A stretch of DNA of 64,000 nt. It comes from CAZWCE01 sp964632505. Its GTDB lineage: Bacteria > Planctomycetota > Planctomycetia > Pirellulales > Thermoguttaceae. The translations under genes were made by a program, and so were the position numbers. Positions 1-7,599 of the stretch are shown in pieces. Under the pieces are notes generated by a model. The model saw only the letters and a program-made list of their open reading frames with translations, did no database searches and had not been told where the DNA came from. Where the stretch lies: contig CAZWCE010000016.1 in assembly GCA_964632505.1 (NCBI GenBank), forward strand, positions 31,444 through 95,443, read 5' to 3'. Position 1 is the first letter of the stretch. Each line of letters opens with the position of its first letter.

Positions 1-1133
1 GCGCCGAAATCCTCGCGGACCCAATCGGTCATGAGATCGATGTCTTTTCGGGAATAACGATCGGCGGCACCCTTGGCGTTGATGCCCCGGACGCGTCCTC
101 CGGAGTCGGCCACCGAACGAAACACGCGGAAATCGACCTGCGCCGCCAGATCGGTCAGATCGACGATCTCCATGCCGAACCGCAAATCGGGTGCATCGTG
201 ACCGAACCGCTCCATCGCCTCGTGATACTCCAGCCGGGGCAGTGGGAGCGTCGGCTCTTTGCCCAGCACCTCGCGGCACAGCCGGGCGATCATGCCGTCC
301 ATGATCTCGATGATGTCGTCCATTTCGACGAACGCCATCTCGAGGTCGACCTGCGTGAATTCCAACTGCCGGTCGGCCCGTTGGTCCTCGTCGCGAAAAC
401 ATCGCGCGATCTGGAAATAGCGGTCGAAACCGGCGACCATGAGAATCTGCTTGTAAAGCTGCGGCGACTGGGGCAGGGCATAGAAATGGTTGGGATAGAT
501 TCGGCTGGGAACCAGAAAGTCTCTGGCCCCCTCGGGGGTGCTTCGGCCGAGAATCGGCGTTTCCACATCGATGAAGCCGAGTTCGTCGAAATAGTCGCGG
601 ATGATCTTCGTGACGCGGTGGCGGAGTTCCATCACTTCGAGCATCGCCGGACGACGGAGGTCGAGATAACGGTGACGCAAGCGGACCTCTTCGGTCGGAA
701 CTTCCTGTGCCGTCGGCAAGAGGGGGGGAGTCGACGAGCGGTTCAGCAATCGCAATCGGTCGGCCCGGACTTCGATCCGGCCGGTGGGGATCTTCGGATT
801 CTCCGTCCCTTCCGGGCGTTCGGCCACTCTGCCGGTCACCATAATCACGTATTCGTTTCTCAACGTGCGTGCCAGCTTGAACCGTTCCTCGCCGATATCC
901 GGAGAAAAAACCACTTGGGTCTTCCCGTAGCGGTCCCGAACGTCGACAAACAAGACTCCGCTATGGTCCCGATAGGTGTCGACCCAACCGGAGAGGGTCA
1001 CGGTTTGATCGATGTGTTCCGGTCTGATTTCTCCACAGGTGTGTGTTCGCAACAAGGCCCGACCCCTTATGAATCCATTTATTTTGATATCAAAAACGTG
1101 CTGTTCTAAAAAAACCGAGTGAACGAGGCTCAT
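1..1133 (-). CDS. aspS: Aspartyl-tRNA synthetase, N-terminal part (cut by window edge)
   Basis: Charges tRNA-Asp (or Asp/Asn) with aspartate in the cytoplasm. The reverse strand encodes about 377 codons of a bacterial-type class II AspRS, usually near 590 aa, so the C-terminal third lies outside the window. Visible are the N-terminal OB-fold anticodon-binding domain (LRTHTCGEIR, then GWVDTYRDHSGVLFVDVRDR), the catalytic stretch with PQSPQLYKQ, and class II motif 2 (ARCFRDEDQRADRQLEFTQ). The ATG at 1133 gives an N-terminus longer than usual. A TTG at 1055 sits 7-8 nt after an AAGGGG Shine-Dalgarno-like stretch, just before the conserved LRTHTCGE, and may be the true start. Family identity is certain; the start is not. 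Confidence 0.95.
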   Translation of the reverse strand, partial: MSLVHSVFLEQHVFDIKINGFIRGRALLRTHTCGEIRPEHIDQTVTLSGWVDTYRDHSGVLFVDVRDRYGKTQVVFSPDIGEERFKLARTLRNEYVIMVTGRVAERPEGTENPKIPTGRIEVRADRLRLLNRSSTPPLLPTAQEVPTEEVRLRHRYLDLRRPAMLEVMELRHRVTKIIRDYFDELGFIDVETPILGRSTPEGARDFLVPSRIYPNHFYALPQSPQLYKQILMVAGFDRYFQIARCFRDEDQRADRQLEFTQVDLEMAFVEMDDIIEIMDGMIARLCREVLGKEPTLPLPRLEYHEAMERFGHDAPDLRFGMEIVDLTDLAAQVDFRVFRSVADSGGRVRGINAKGAADRYSRKDIDLMTDWVREDFG

Positions 1134-1183
1134 CGCCGAAATTGATTTCGACGGTGTCGAACCCGCAAAAAATGGAAGTCTCT

Positions 1184-1212
1184 ATTTTATAGGCTCTCCC
1201 CAGATGTGAATA
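1184..1212 (-). promoter_or_regulatory. Possible sigma70-type promoter for aspS
   Basis: On the minus strand a TAAAAT -10 (1189-1184, inside TATAAAAT) lies 17 nt from a weak -35 TATTCA (1212-1207), about 50 nt upstream of the aspS ATG. The -10 is good and the -35 poor. The rest of 1134-1432 holds no supported gene. Confidence 0.35.
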
Positions 1213-1432
1213 GTCCCGCCCCCGTTTTCCTCGCGCGGCATTTCCCCCAAAAATCGACGATCCTTCCAAGGCGCATCCGGCGGACGATCGCCGAACCGGA
1301 AGAGGTTGCTCTGGAGATCTGGAGAGAAGTTCGGCAAATCATTTTCCATCTCCTCTTCTTCCTTGTAAAATGAAAAGGGTTTCTTTTCGTTGATTTCTTT
1401 CCCGCGGGGAGAAGAGGACGAACACCCCCCAA

Positions 1433-1946
1433 TGGGCGGAACTCCCGCTGCACGTCATCGCCAAACCGATCGGCCCGAAATGCAACTTGCGGTGCCGATA
1501 CTGTTTTGATCTGGAAAAAGAATCCCTCTATTCGGAGGAGCAGAACCGGGCGATGTCGGACGAGACGCTCCGGCATTTCACGCGGCGGTATCTCGAGGCC
1601 CAATCAAATCGAGTCGATGAAATCGACTTCGCTTTTCAGGGAGGTGAACCCACCCCCCTGGGAATCGATTTCTTCCACAAGGCCCTCACTTATCAGGAGA
1701 AATACTGTCCGCCGGGAAAGCGAATTCAGAACGCGTTTCAAACCAATGGACTTCTGCTCGACGATGAGAGAGATGACCGAACTGCTGAAGCGGCGACTCC
1801 CGCCGGCGAAAATCATGGATCGGACACTTGCCGACGCCGCGTCCCGAAACCCACGACGGCCGAATTCCCGGAAAATCGGGCGGAACATGCTTTGCCCCTG
1901 CGGTTCCGGAAAAAAATACAAGAACTGCTGCCAACGCAAGAGATAG
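1433..1946 (+). pseudogene. Anaerobic sulfatase maturase (radical SAM), internally deleted and frameshifted
   Basis: Remnant of an anSME-type radical SAM enzyme, which makes formylglycine in Cys-type sulfatases. The first part reads WAELPLHVIAKPIGPKC then NLRCRYCFDLEKE, carrying the CxxxCxxC cluster motif, and continues through FQGGEPT and QTNGLLLDDE (to about 1768). No ATG or convincing start lies in this frame; a stop at 1391-1393 closes it upstream. At about 1764-1770 the reading frame changes by one and the text becomes the family's C-terminal end: MTELLKRRLPPAKIMDR, then GRNMLCPCGSGKKYKNCC (a SEC-C zinc motif), stopping at 1946. The middle of a roughly 400-residue protein, with the SPASM auxiliary-cluster domain, is missing. 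A one-event deletion that joined the two ends out of frame explains this. Two intact sulfatases in the window still need a maturase encoded elsewhere. Confidence 0.85.
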
Positions 1947-2254
1947 TATGATTTTGTTCCCCTGGAATGCCGAAAAGCTGACCGAGTGACACGCGCACGG
2001 GTCGCCCCCCTTCTTCCTCCCCTTCTCTCGAACGAAAACCCTCACGAGGGTGGGGGTTCGGGCTTGACAACCGCGCGAAATTCCTAATAAATAGTGGGGG
2101 AGCGGAATTCATGGTTCAAAACATAAGCCTTCCAATGCCGATCAGCTTGACGACTTCCGAGCATCGACCGTGAACACTTTCCGACCGTCTTGATCCGTCT
2201 TCCCCTTGAAAACTTCCCGAAAGAACAGCCTCAAATGTAGAGGAAGGATAGAAT
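1947..2254. other. Intergenic region, no gene seen
   Basis: No supported coding sequence on either strand; the minus-strand open frames here have no recognisable features. The only structure noted is the promoter candidate at 2064-2091. The 3' half would be a 5' leader of about 160 nt for the acidic-protein gene. Confidence 0.5.
2064..2091 (+). promoter_or_regulatory. Possible promoter for the acidic-protein gene
   Basis: A perfect -35 TTGACA (2064-2069) is followed after 16 nt by AATAAA (2086-2091, 4 of 6 matches to TATAAT) in a locally AT-rich patch. Confidence 0.4.
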
Positions 2255-2644
2255 ATGTCGCTTCATTCGACTCCTTCGACAAGCTCGTTTTCATGCCCGG
2301 CACTGCCCGGGTCCGAGTCGAAAACGCTTCCCCCGACCGTAGCCGCCGACAGTCCCTGGGAGGACGAATTCGAAGATGATGATTACGATATCGACGAATT
2401 CGACGACGACGACTTCGACGACGACTTCGACGATGACTTCGACGATTTACCGGATGACGAATTCAGCGATCTCGAGGAAGAGCTTGAAATGGACGAATTC
2501 GAGGATGCCGACCTCTTCGAAGATGAATTCGAGGAGGAGATCGACCCGACGGAATTCGAGGAATTCGATGACCTCGAAACCGATGAGGATACCTTCGACA
2601 AGGACGAGGACGAGGACAAGGAAGACGAGAAGTCGGAAGAATAG
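2255..2644 (+). CDS. Extremely acidic small protein of unknown function
   Basis: Encodes 129 aa. The first 40 residues are Ser/Pro/Thr-rich; from about residue 45 to the end nearly every residue is Asp or Glu, punctuated by Phe in D-E-F and D-D-F steps, with a short Asp/Glu/Lys tail. A GAGGAAGG ribosome-binding stretch precedes the ATG. No enzymatic motif, membrane segment or clear signal peptide is visible. Strong GAY/GAR codon periodicity supports it as real coding; the overlapping frames are Ser- or Arg-rich shadows. A polyanionic binding partner for cations or basic proteins is possible, but that is only inference. The isoelectric point must be very low. The repeated Glu-Phe codons create seven GAATTC hexamers in about 220 bp. 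Confidence 0.7.
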   Translation: MSLHSTPSTSSFSCPALPGSESKTLPPTVAADSPWEDEFEDDDYDIDEFDDDDFDDDFDDDFDDLPDDEFSDLEEELEMDEFEDADLFEDEFEEEIDPTEFEEFDDLETDEDTFDKDEDEDKEDEKSEE

Positions 2645-2757
2645 AATTGGGTGGCGATGGTCGTCACATCCCATCCCGATTGGACGAAACGTCACGTGCA
2701 AAATTATTTCTTATTTGAGGATGTTCGAGTCATCCTTTTTCGGTGAGGAGAGAAATC

Positions 2758-3498
2758 ATGACCTGCTGTCGCGGTATTCTTGGTGTGTGCTTCCTGCTGG
2801 GTTTGTTCCTCTTCCAGCCCGGTTGCCAAAACGGTCCCGCGGAAGACAAGCAGGACGGCGAAAAAAAACAGCAGCGGTCTGCACAGACAGGCGACCAGCT
2901 TGGAAACGAGGATTCGGGAGAGGAATCGGATCCCATCGAGCCGAACGAACCGATCCCCTACGAAAAGAAAAAAGACGACTCCGCCGGGGAAATCCCCGCC
3001 GTCAAGATGACCGCCCAGGGCAGAAAAACCTGCCTCGTCTTTCAGGACGACCCGTTCCCGACCGGAACTTTGGTCACGCTTGAAGGAAAGTCGGTCGAAT
3101 TGGAGTCTCTCCTCGGAGAAAAGCTGACGCTCATCGCTTTCTGGACGCGCGGGCAGAACCAATTCGCCGAAATGGCGGCCGTTTCTCTCCTGGAGGATCT
3201 TCAGCAGGACGTCTACGCCGTCACCCGTCGGCCGGATGTCGCCGTCTTGGCGATCAACGAAGGCGACACGGCCGAGTCGATCCGGCAAACCGTGCAGAAA
3301 GCGGAAGCGGAATACCCGGTCCTTCAGGATACAAAGGGAACGCTTTTCAAAAAGATCGCAACCTCTTTCCTTCCAAGGATTTACGCAATTGGACCGAAGG
3401 GAAAGATCCTCTGGATGGACATCGAATATTCGGAAGCCACGCGCGACGAATTGCAATCGGTCCTGAAGGCGGTCGTCGGCGACCTTGAAACGCCGTAA
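2758..3498 (+). CDS. Thioredoxin-fold (TlpA/AhpC-like) lipoprotein lacking the CxxC pair
   Basis: Encodes 246 aa from the ATG at 2758, chosen because GAGGAG precedes it; a GTG at 2743 is in frame but lies inside that ribosome-binding stretch. A hydrophobic N-terminus (CRGILGVCFLLGLFLF) ends at a lipobox-like QPGC, suggesting a lipid anchor, followed by a charged low-complexity linker of about 60 residues. Residues ~100-245 have the TlpA/AhpC pattern: VTLEGKSVELESLLGEKLTLIAFW, a mid-domain VAVLAINEGD, a cis-Pro region (FLPRIYAIGPKGKIL) and a C-terminal helix. The position after IAFW, where a redox-active CxxC normally sits, reads TRGQNQ, so thiol chemistry at the usual site is excluded. It may be a binding or scaffold version of the fold. 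Confidence 0.8.
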   Translation: MTCCRGILGVCFLLGLFLFQPGCQNGPAEDKQDGEKKQQRSAQTGDQLGNEDSGEESDPIEPNEPIPYEKKKDDSAGEIPAVKMTAQGRKTCLVFQDDPFPTGTLVTLEGKSVELESLLGEKLTLIAFWTRGQNQFAEMAAVSLLEDLQQDVYAVTRRPDVAVLAINEGDTAESIRQTVQKAEAEYPVLQDTKGTLFKKIATSFLPRIYAIGPKGKILWMDIEYSEATRDELQSVLKAVVGDLETP

Positions 3499-3648
3499 GC
3501 TCGAAAACGCCGCGGTCGGAAACATCTTCCGGGTCGACGGCGCGAAAAAAAGGTCACCGATCCAGCAGTGAGAATCTCTCTTCACCGAGGATCGATGACC
3601 TTTTCACTTATTGTCTCTCAGCTCGAGTTCTCTTCACTCGACCGCGCC

Positions 3649-3813
3649 TCATTCATTGACGGGCGTGAATTCATCCTTGGGTACGCCGCAAACCGGGCAA
3701 ACCCAGCTCTCAGGAATATCTTCAAACGGCGTGCCCGGGTCGACGCCTTGATCCGGGTCACCGGCTTCCGGGTCGTAAACATAATCGCAAGAATTGCATG
3801 CATACTTTTGCAT
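3649..3813 (-). CDS. Rubredoxin
   Basis: Small one-iron electron carrier of 54 aa. The two iron-binding pairs are clear: CNSC near the N-terminus and CPVC in SWVCPVCGVPKDEF near the C-terminus. The intervening YDPEAGDPDQGVDPGTPFEDIP is the rubredoxin consensus. The start at 3813 is set by GGAGG seven nt upstream and gives the family's usual N-terminus (MQKYACNSC). It is monocistronic and divergent from the histidine kinase. Rubredoxins usually serve anaerobic electron transfer or superoxide/oxygen detoxification; no partner (rubrerythrin, superoxide reductase) is adjacent. Confidence 0.97.
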   Translation of the reverse strand: MQKYACNSCDYVYDPEAGDPDQGVDPGTPFEDIPESWVCPVCGVPKDEFTPVNE

Positions 3814-4251
3814 TTTGAACCTCCAGTTAGAATCATTCCAGAAAACCAATCACGGGACGGCGCCCCCGAAAGTCACATTTCACCATGCAAGACAGCGAGG
3901 TGACCGTCGGCCTTCTTGTCTTCATGGTGAATCAAAGGCTACATCCTATTCTATTGAACAATGTAACGGTTTTCCGGGTCCAAGGGAATCACCCCGGGAA
4001 AGAAATCTTGGGAAACCGCTTTTCGCCGCCTCCGGAAAAACCTTCATTTTCCTTATATCGCGAATTTTTTATAAATTGCCTTTTCCAGAATCATTTGGCT
4101 TTTCGTCGCAGATATGCTATTTTTTGACAATCCTTTCCCAAAAAAATACTGAGAAACCGTCATATTTTCAAGCCAACGGCTTCCAAACCGTTCGCCAGCG
4201 AAACCGACGACACTGAGCTCGGTCATTTCTTGCGAACAAAGGTCTGACTCC
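3814..4251. other. Divergent intergenic region between rubredoxin and the kinase
   Basis: About 440 bp, more AT-rich than the flanking genes. It must hold the promoters of both divergent genes. The open frames here have neither a ribosome-binding site nor a recognisable product. Apart from the promoter candidate at 4124-4152 no structured element was found. Confidence 0.6.
4124..4152 (+). promoter_or_regulatory. Weak promoter candidate for the histidine kinase
   Basis: A perfect TTGACA (4124-4129) with a 17-nt spacer, but the -10 position reads TACTGA, a poor match. It lies 100 nt before the kinase ATG. Confidence 0.25.
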
Positions 4252-7200
4252 ATGAAAGATCGAAGACCTCCAGCATCGACCGGCCCCGAACAGGGCTTTC
4301 AGGAAAACTTTCCGGAAAGGTCGCCGCGCAAACTCGATATGGAGTTGGCGCATCTTCAGAAAATCTTCGATGCCGCCCACGTGGGTCTGCTTCTTGTCAA
4401 CTCGGTAGGGACCATCGCTCGTGTGAACGACGTCATCACGAAGCTGGTGGGAAAAAACGCGCGCGATTTGATTGGCAAACGTCCGGGTAAGGCGATGCAG
4501 TGTATCGAAACGGCCTTGCTGCATCATCAATGCGGAGAAGGCGAAAGCTGCCATGAGTGTCCCTTTCGAAATACTTTCGAGAAAGCCCTGACTTCGGGCC
4601 GGGAAGTGAAAGGCGTGGAAGCGGAAAAGGAGTTCTACTTGAATGGGGAAACCATCCCGCTCTGCTTTTCACTGAACGCGAGCCGCATGGAAATCGAGGG
4701 CAATAACCAGGTATTGCTGACTCTCTTCGACGTCACCGAGCGGAAGATGGCGGAACGGAAGCTGCGGGAGGAAAAGGAGCGGTTCGAACAGATCGCCTCG
4801 CTTGCCGGAGAGATGGTCTGGGAAGTCGATGCAAACGGTTTGTACACCTACGTCAGCCAAGCGAGCCGAAAAATCTTCGGTTACTCCCCGGAGGAGCTGA
4901 TCGGCAAAAGGTATTTCACCGATCTCCATACCGAGCAGGACCGGGGAGAATCCAAAGAATCGGTGAAGAAGATCTTCGCGGCCAAGAGTACCATTCGAGA
5001 TTACGAAAATCGCGCACAAACCGCCGAGGGACGTGAAATCATCCTGCTGACCAATGGGATTCCACTCTTCGACGAGCGGGGCGATCTTCTCGGCTATCGG
5101 GGCGTCGATCAGGAGATCACCGAGCGGAAAACGGCCGAAACGATCGCCCATGAGCAGAAGACCCTCCTGTCGACCATTCTCAACGCCATCAATGCGCCCG
5201 TCTTTTACAAAGACATAAACGGAATTTACCTCGGCTGCAACGACGCTTTCGAGGACTTCATCGGGAAAAATCGGGAGCAGATCGTGGGGTATACCGCCTT
5301 CGACATCGCCCCCAAACACCTCGCCGAGAGATACCACCGGGCCGACCAACAGTTACTGGAAGCGGGGAAATGCCAAGTCTACGAATGCTCCGTTTACGAT
5401 ACCCGGGGGAATGAAAAGAATGTCATGTTCCACAAAGCGCCGTTCTACGATTCCCAGGGTCAAATCGCGGGACTGGTCGGGGCGATGCTCGACATCACGG
5501 AGATGAAAAAGACCCAGAAAAAGCTCGAGGAGAGCGAGCAGCGCCACCGGCTCTTATTCAGTTCGGCCAAAGACGCCCTATTCCTTCTCGTGCCTCCCGA
5601 TTGGGCGTTCGTCGACGCTAATCCTTCGGCTGTGGAACTGTTCGGGGCCGAATCGCGCGAACAATTAATCCGTCGCTTCCCCCTGGAGATTTCGCCGGAA
5701 CATCAACCCGACGGAACCAAGTCGTCCGAGAAGAGCCTCGAAATGATTCGTAAGGCCGTGGAAGAAGGGGTCCACCTCTTCGAATGGACGCACCGGACGT
5801 TCGACGGGAATGAATTCCCCGCCGAAGTGCTCCTGACATCCATGTCCTTCGACGGCCGAAACTATCTGCTGGCTTCGGTACGCAATGTCACCGCGCGCAA
5901 GCATGCCGAGGAGGCGATCGCCGAAGCGAGAGACCAGGCGGAAAGCGAGGCCGCGAAACTCTCGGCGATGATCTCGGGGATGGAAGACGGTCTGCTGTTC
6001 GTCGATCGGGACGATCGGGTGGTGGAAGTCAACGAAGCCTTTTGTCGCCTGCTGGGAAAAGATCGTCAAGAGATCCAGGACCGTCCACTCGAGAGCCTGG
6101 AATTGGAAAAACATATCGAGAATTTCTCCAATCATCTCTCAGCCTTCCGAAAACAACGATTGACCGAACCTTGCGTTTGCCAGACACGGCTTCCCGATGC
6201 GGAGGTCATTTTTCGGGTCTTGCCCATCTATCGGCACCGCAGTTTCGACGGAATTCTGATCAGTTGCATCGACATCACGGAACTGGCCGACGCCAAAGAG
6301 CGCCTGGAAGCCTCGAATCGGGAACTGGAGAAGAGTATCGCCCGGAGTCATCAGCTCGCCGAACAATCGGAAATGGCCAGCAAGGCCAAGAGTGAATTTC
6401 TGGCGAACATGAGCCATGAGATCCGCACTCCGATGACGGCGATCCTCGGTTACACGGACCTGATTCTCGAATCGAACAAGGATCCGGACACCCGAAACGC
6501 CGCCTCGACCATCCAACGCAACGGACGCCATCTCCTGGAAATCATCAACGACGTGCTCGATTTGGCAAAGGTGGAATCGGGAAAACAGAAGGTGGAGCTC
6601 CGCCGATGTTCGCCGCATCAGGTGGTAGCCGAAGTCGTTTCGATGCTCCGCGTGCAGACCGAGGGAAAAGGCCTCTCGCTCGACGTCGAATACGCGACTC
6701 CGATTCCGGAAACGATCGAAACCGATCCGGCCCGGCTCCGCCAAATCCTCCTCAATCTGATCGGCAACGCGATCAAATTCACCGAACTGGGCGGCGTGAC
6801 CTTGAAGATCTCCCTTTTGCAGCCTCCCGAGGGGTCGGCGCGCTTGCGTTTCAATGTCATCGACACCGGCATCGGCATGTCGAAGCAACAAATCGCTCAG
6901 CTCTTCCAGCCGTTTTTCCAACTCGATTGCTCGCTCAGCCGAAAATACGGCGGCACGGGACTGGGATTGACCATCAGCAAGCATTTCGCCTATATGCTCG
7001 GGGGCGATTTGACCGTCCAAAGTCAACTGGGGCAGGGCAGCGACTTTCTTTTGACGATCGAGACCGGCTCACTCGAGGGCATTCCCATGTTGGACAATGT
7101 TCAAGAGATCGAGATGCGTCTTCCCGAGGAGGAGAAGGAAAAGCCCATTGAGCCGGGAATGCTCTCCGGACGCATTCTGCTGGCCGAAGACGGTCCGGAC

Positions 7201-7590
7201 AACCAGCGACTGATCTCGCTCCTTTTGAAAAAGGCGGGAGCTCAGGTTGAGTTGGCGGAAAACGGTCAACAGGCTGTGGAAAGGGTCGAGGCAACCGGCC
7301 GGAAAAACGACGACGCGGAAGAGCCCCTTCCGCCGATCGACCTAATATTGATGGACATTCAGATGCCGGTGCTCGACGGGCTCGAAGCCACGCGGACGCT
7401 CCGCGAACAAGGGTACACCAACCCGATCCTCGCCCTGACCGCCCACGCGATGGAGCAAGACATTGAAAAATGCCGCCTGGCCGGTTGCGACGGGCACCTG
7501 ACGAAGCCGATTCATCGAAACCTCTTTTTCGAGACGATTCGGAAAAGCTTGAAACGAAGCCGTTCCGCGGAAGGCCAGCCGGAGGATTGA
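4252..7590 (+). CDS. Cytosolic hybrid histidine kinase: five PAS domains, HisKA, HATPase, receiver
   Basis: Encodes 1112 aa with no transmembrane segment or signal peptide, so it senses inside the cell. Five PAS-type modules follow one another (about 34-165, 173-300, 305-430, 432-560, 575-680), most closed by the D[VI]TE or N[VI]TA motif that ends a PAC segment (DVTERK, EITERK, DITEMK, NVTARK, DITELA). PAS1 carries a four-Cys cluster, CGEGESCHECPF plus an upstream Cys, which could bind a metal or sense redox. The H-box is NMSHEIRTPM with phospho-His722. ATP-binding boxes are NLIGNAIKF, DTGIGM and GTGLGL. The C-terminal receiver has acidic AEDGPD, phospho-acceptor Asp1035 (LMDIQMP), Thr of LTAH, and Lys of TKPI. 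No separate response regulator or output gene is adjacent, so the phosphorelay partner is probably elsewhere. Confidence 0.96.
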   Translation: MKDRRPPASTGPEQGFQENFPERSPRKLDMELAHLQKIFDAAHVGLLLVNSVGTIARVNDVITKLVGKNARDLIGKRPGKAMQCIETALLHHQCGEGESCHECPFRNTFEKALTSGREVKGVEAEKEFYLNGETIPLCFSLNASRMEIEGNNQVLLTLFDVTERKMAERKLREEKERFEQIASLAGEMVWEVDANGLYTYVSQASRKIFGYSPEELIGKRYFTDLHTEQDRGESKESVKKIFAAKSTIRDYENRAQTAEGREIILLTNGIPLFDERGDLLGYRGVDQEITERKTAETIAHEQKTLLSTILNAINAPVFYKDINGIYLGCNDAFEDFIGKNREQIVGYTAFDIAPKHLAERYHRADQQLLEAGKCQVYECSVYDTRGNEKNVMFHKAPFYDSQGQIAGLVGAMLDITEMKKTQKKLEESEQRHRLLFSSAKDALFLLVPPDWAFVDANPSAVELFGAESREQLIRRFPLEISPEHQPDGTKSSEKSLEMIRKAVEEGVHLFEWTHRTFDGNEFPAEVLLTSMSFDGRNYLLASVRNVTARKHAEEAIAEARDQAESEAAKLSAMISGMEDGLLFVDRDDRVVEVNEAFCRLLGKDRQEIQDRPLESLELEKHIENFSNHLSAFRKQRLTEPCVCQTRLPDAEVIFRVLPIYRHRSFDGILISCIDITELADAKERLEASNRELEKSIARSHQLAEQSEMASKAKSEFLANMSHEIRTPMTAILGYTDLILESNKDPDTRNAASTIQRNGRHLLEIINDVLDLAKVESGKQKVELRRCSPHQVVAEVVSMLRVQTEGKGLSLDVEYATPIPETIETDPARLRQILLNLIGNAIKFTELGGVTLKISLLQPPEGSARLRFNVIDTGIGMSKQQIAQLFQPFFQLDCSLSRKYGGTGLGLTISKHFAYMLGGDLTVQSQLGQGSDFLLTIETGSLEGIPMLDNVQEIEMRLPEEEKEKPIEPGMLSGRILLAEDGPDNQRLISLLLKKAGAQVELAENGQQAVERVEATGRKNDDAEEPLPPIDLILMDIQMPVLDGLEATRTLREQGYTNPILALTAHAMEQDIEKCRLAGCDGHLTKPIHRNLFFETIRKSLKRSRSAEGQPED

Positions 7591-7599
7591 CCGTCAGGC

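Noticed and set aside
198..1109. 303-aa open frame on the plus strand
   Set aside because: It is the antisense shadow of aspS, whose synthetase motifs are unmistakable on the minus strand.
2360..2580. Cluster of seven GAATTC hexamers
   Set aside because: Explained by repeated Glu-Phe codons in the acidic protein, not by a restriction-related or regulatory array.
2704..3585. 293-aa minus-strand open frame
   Set aside because: It lies opposite the thioredoxin-fold lipoprotein; no ribosome-binding site and Arg/Phe-rich shadow composition.
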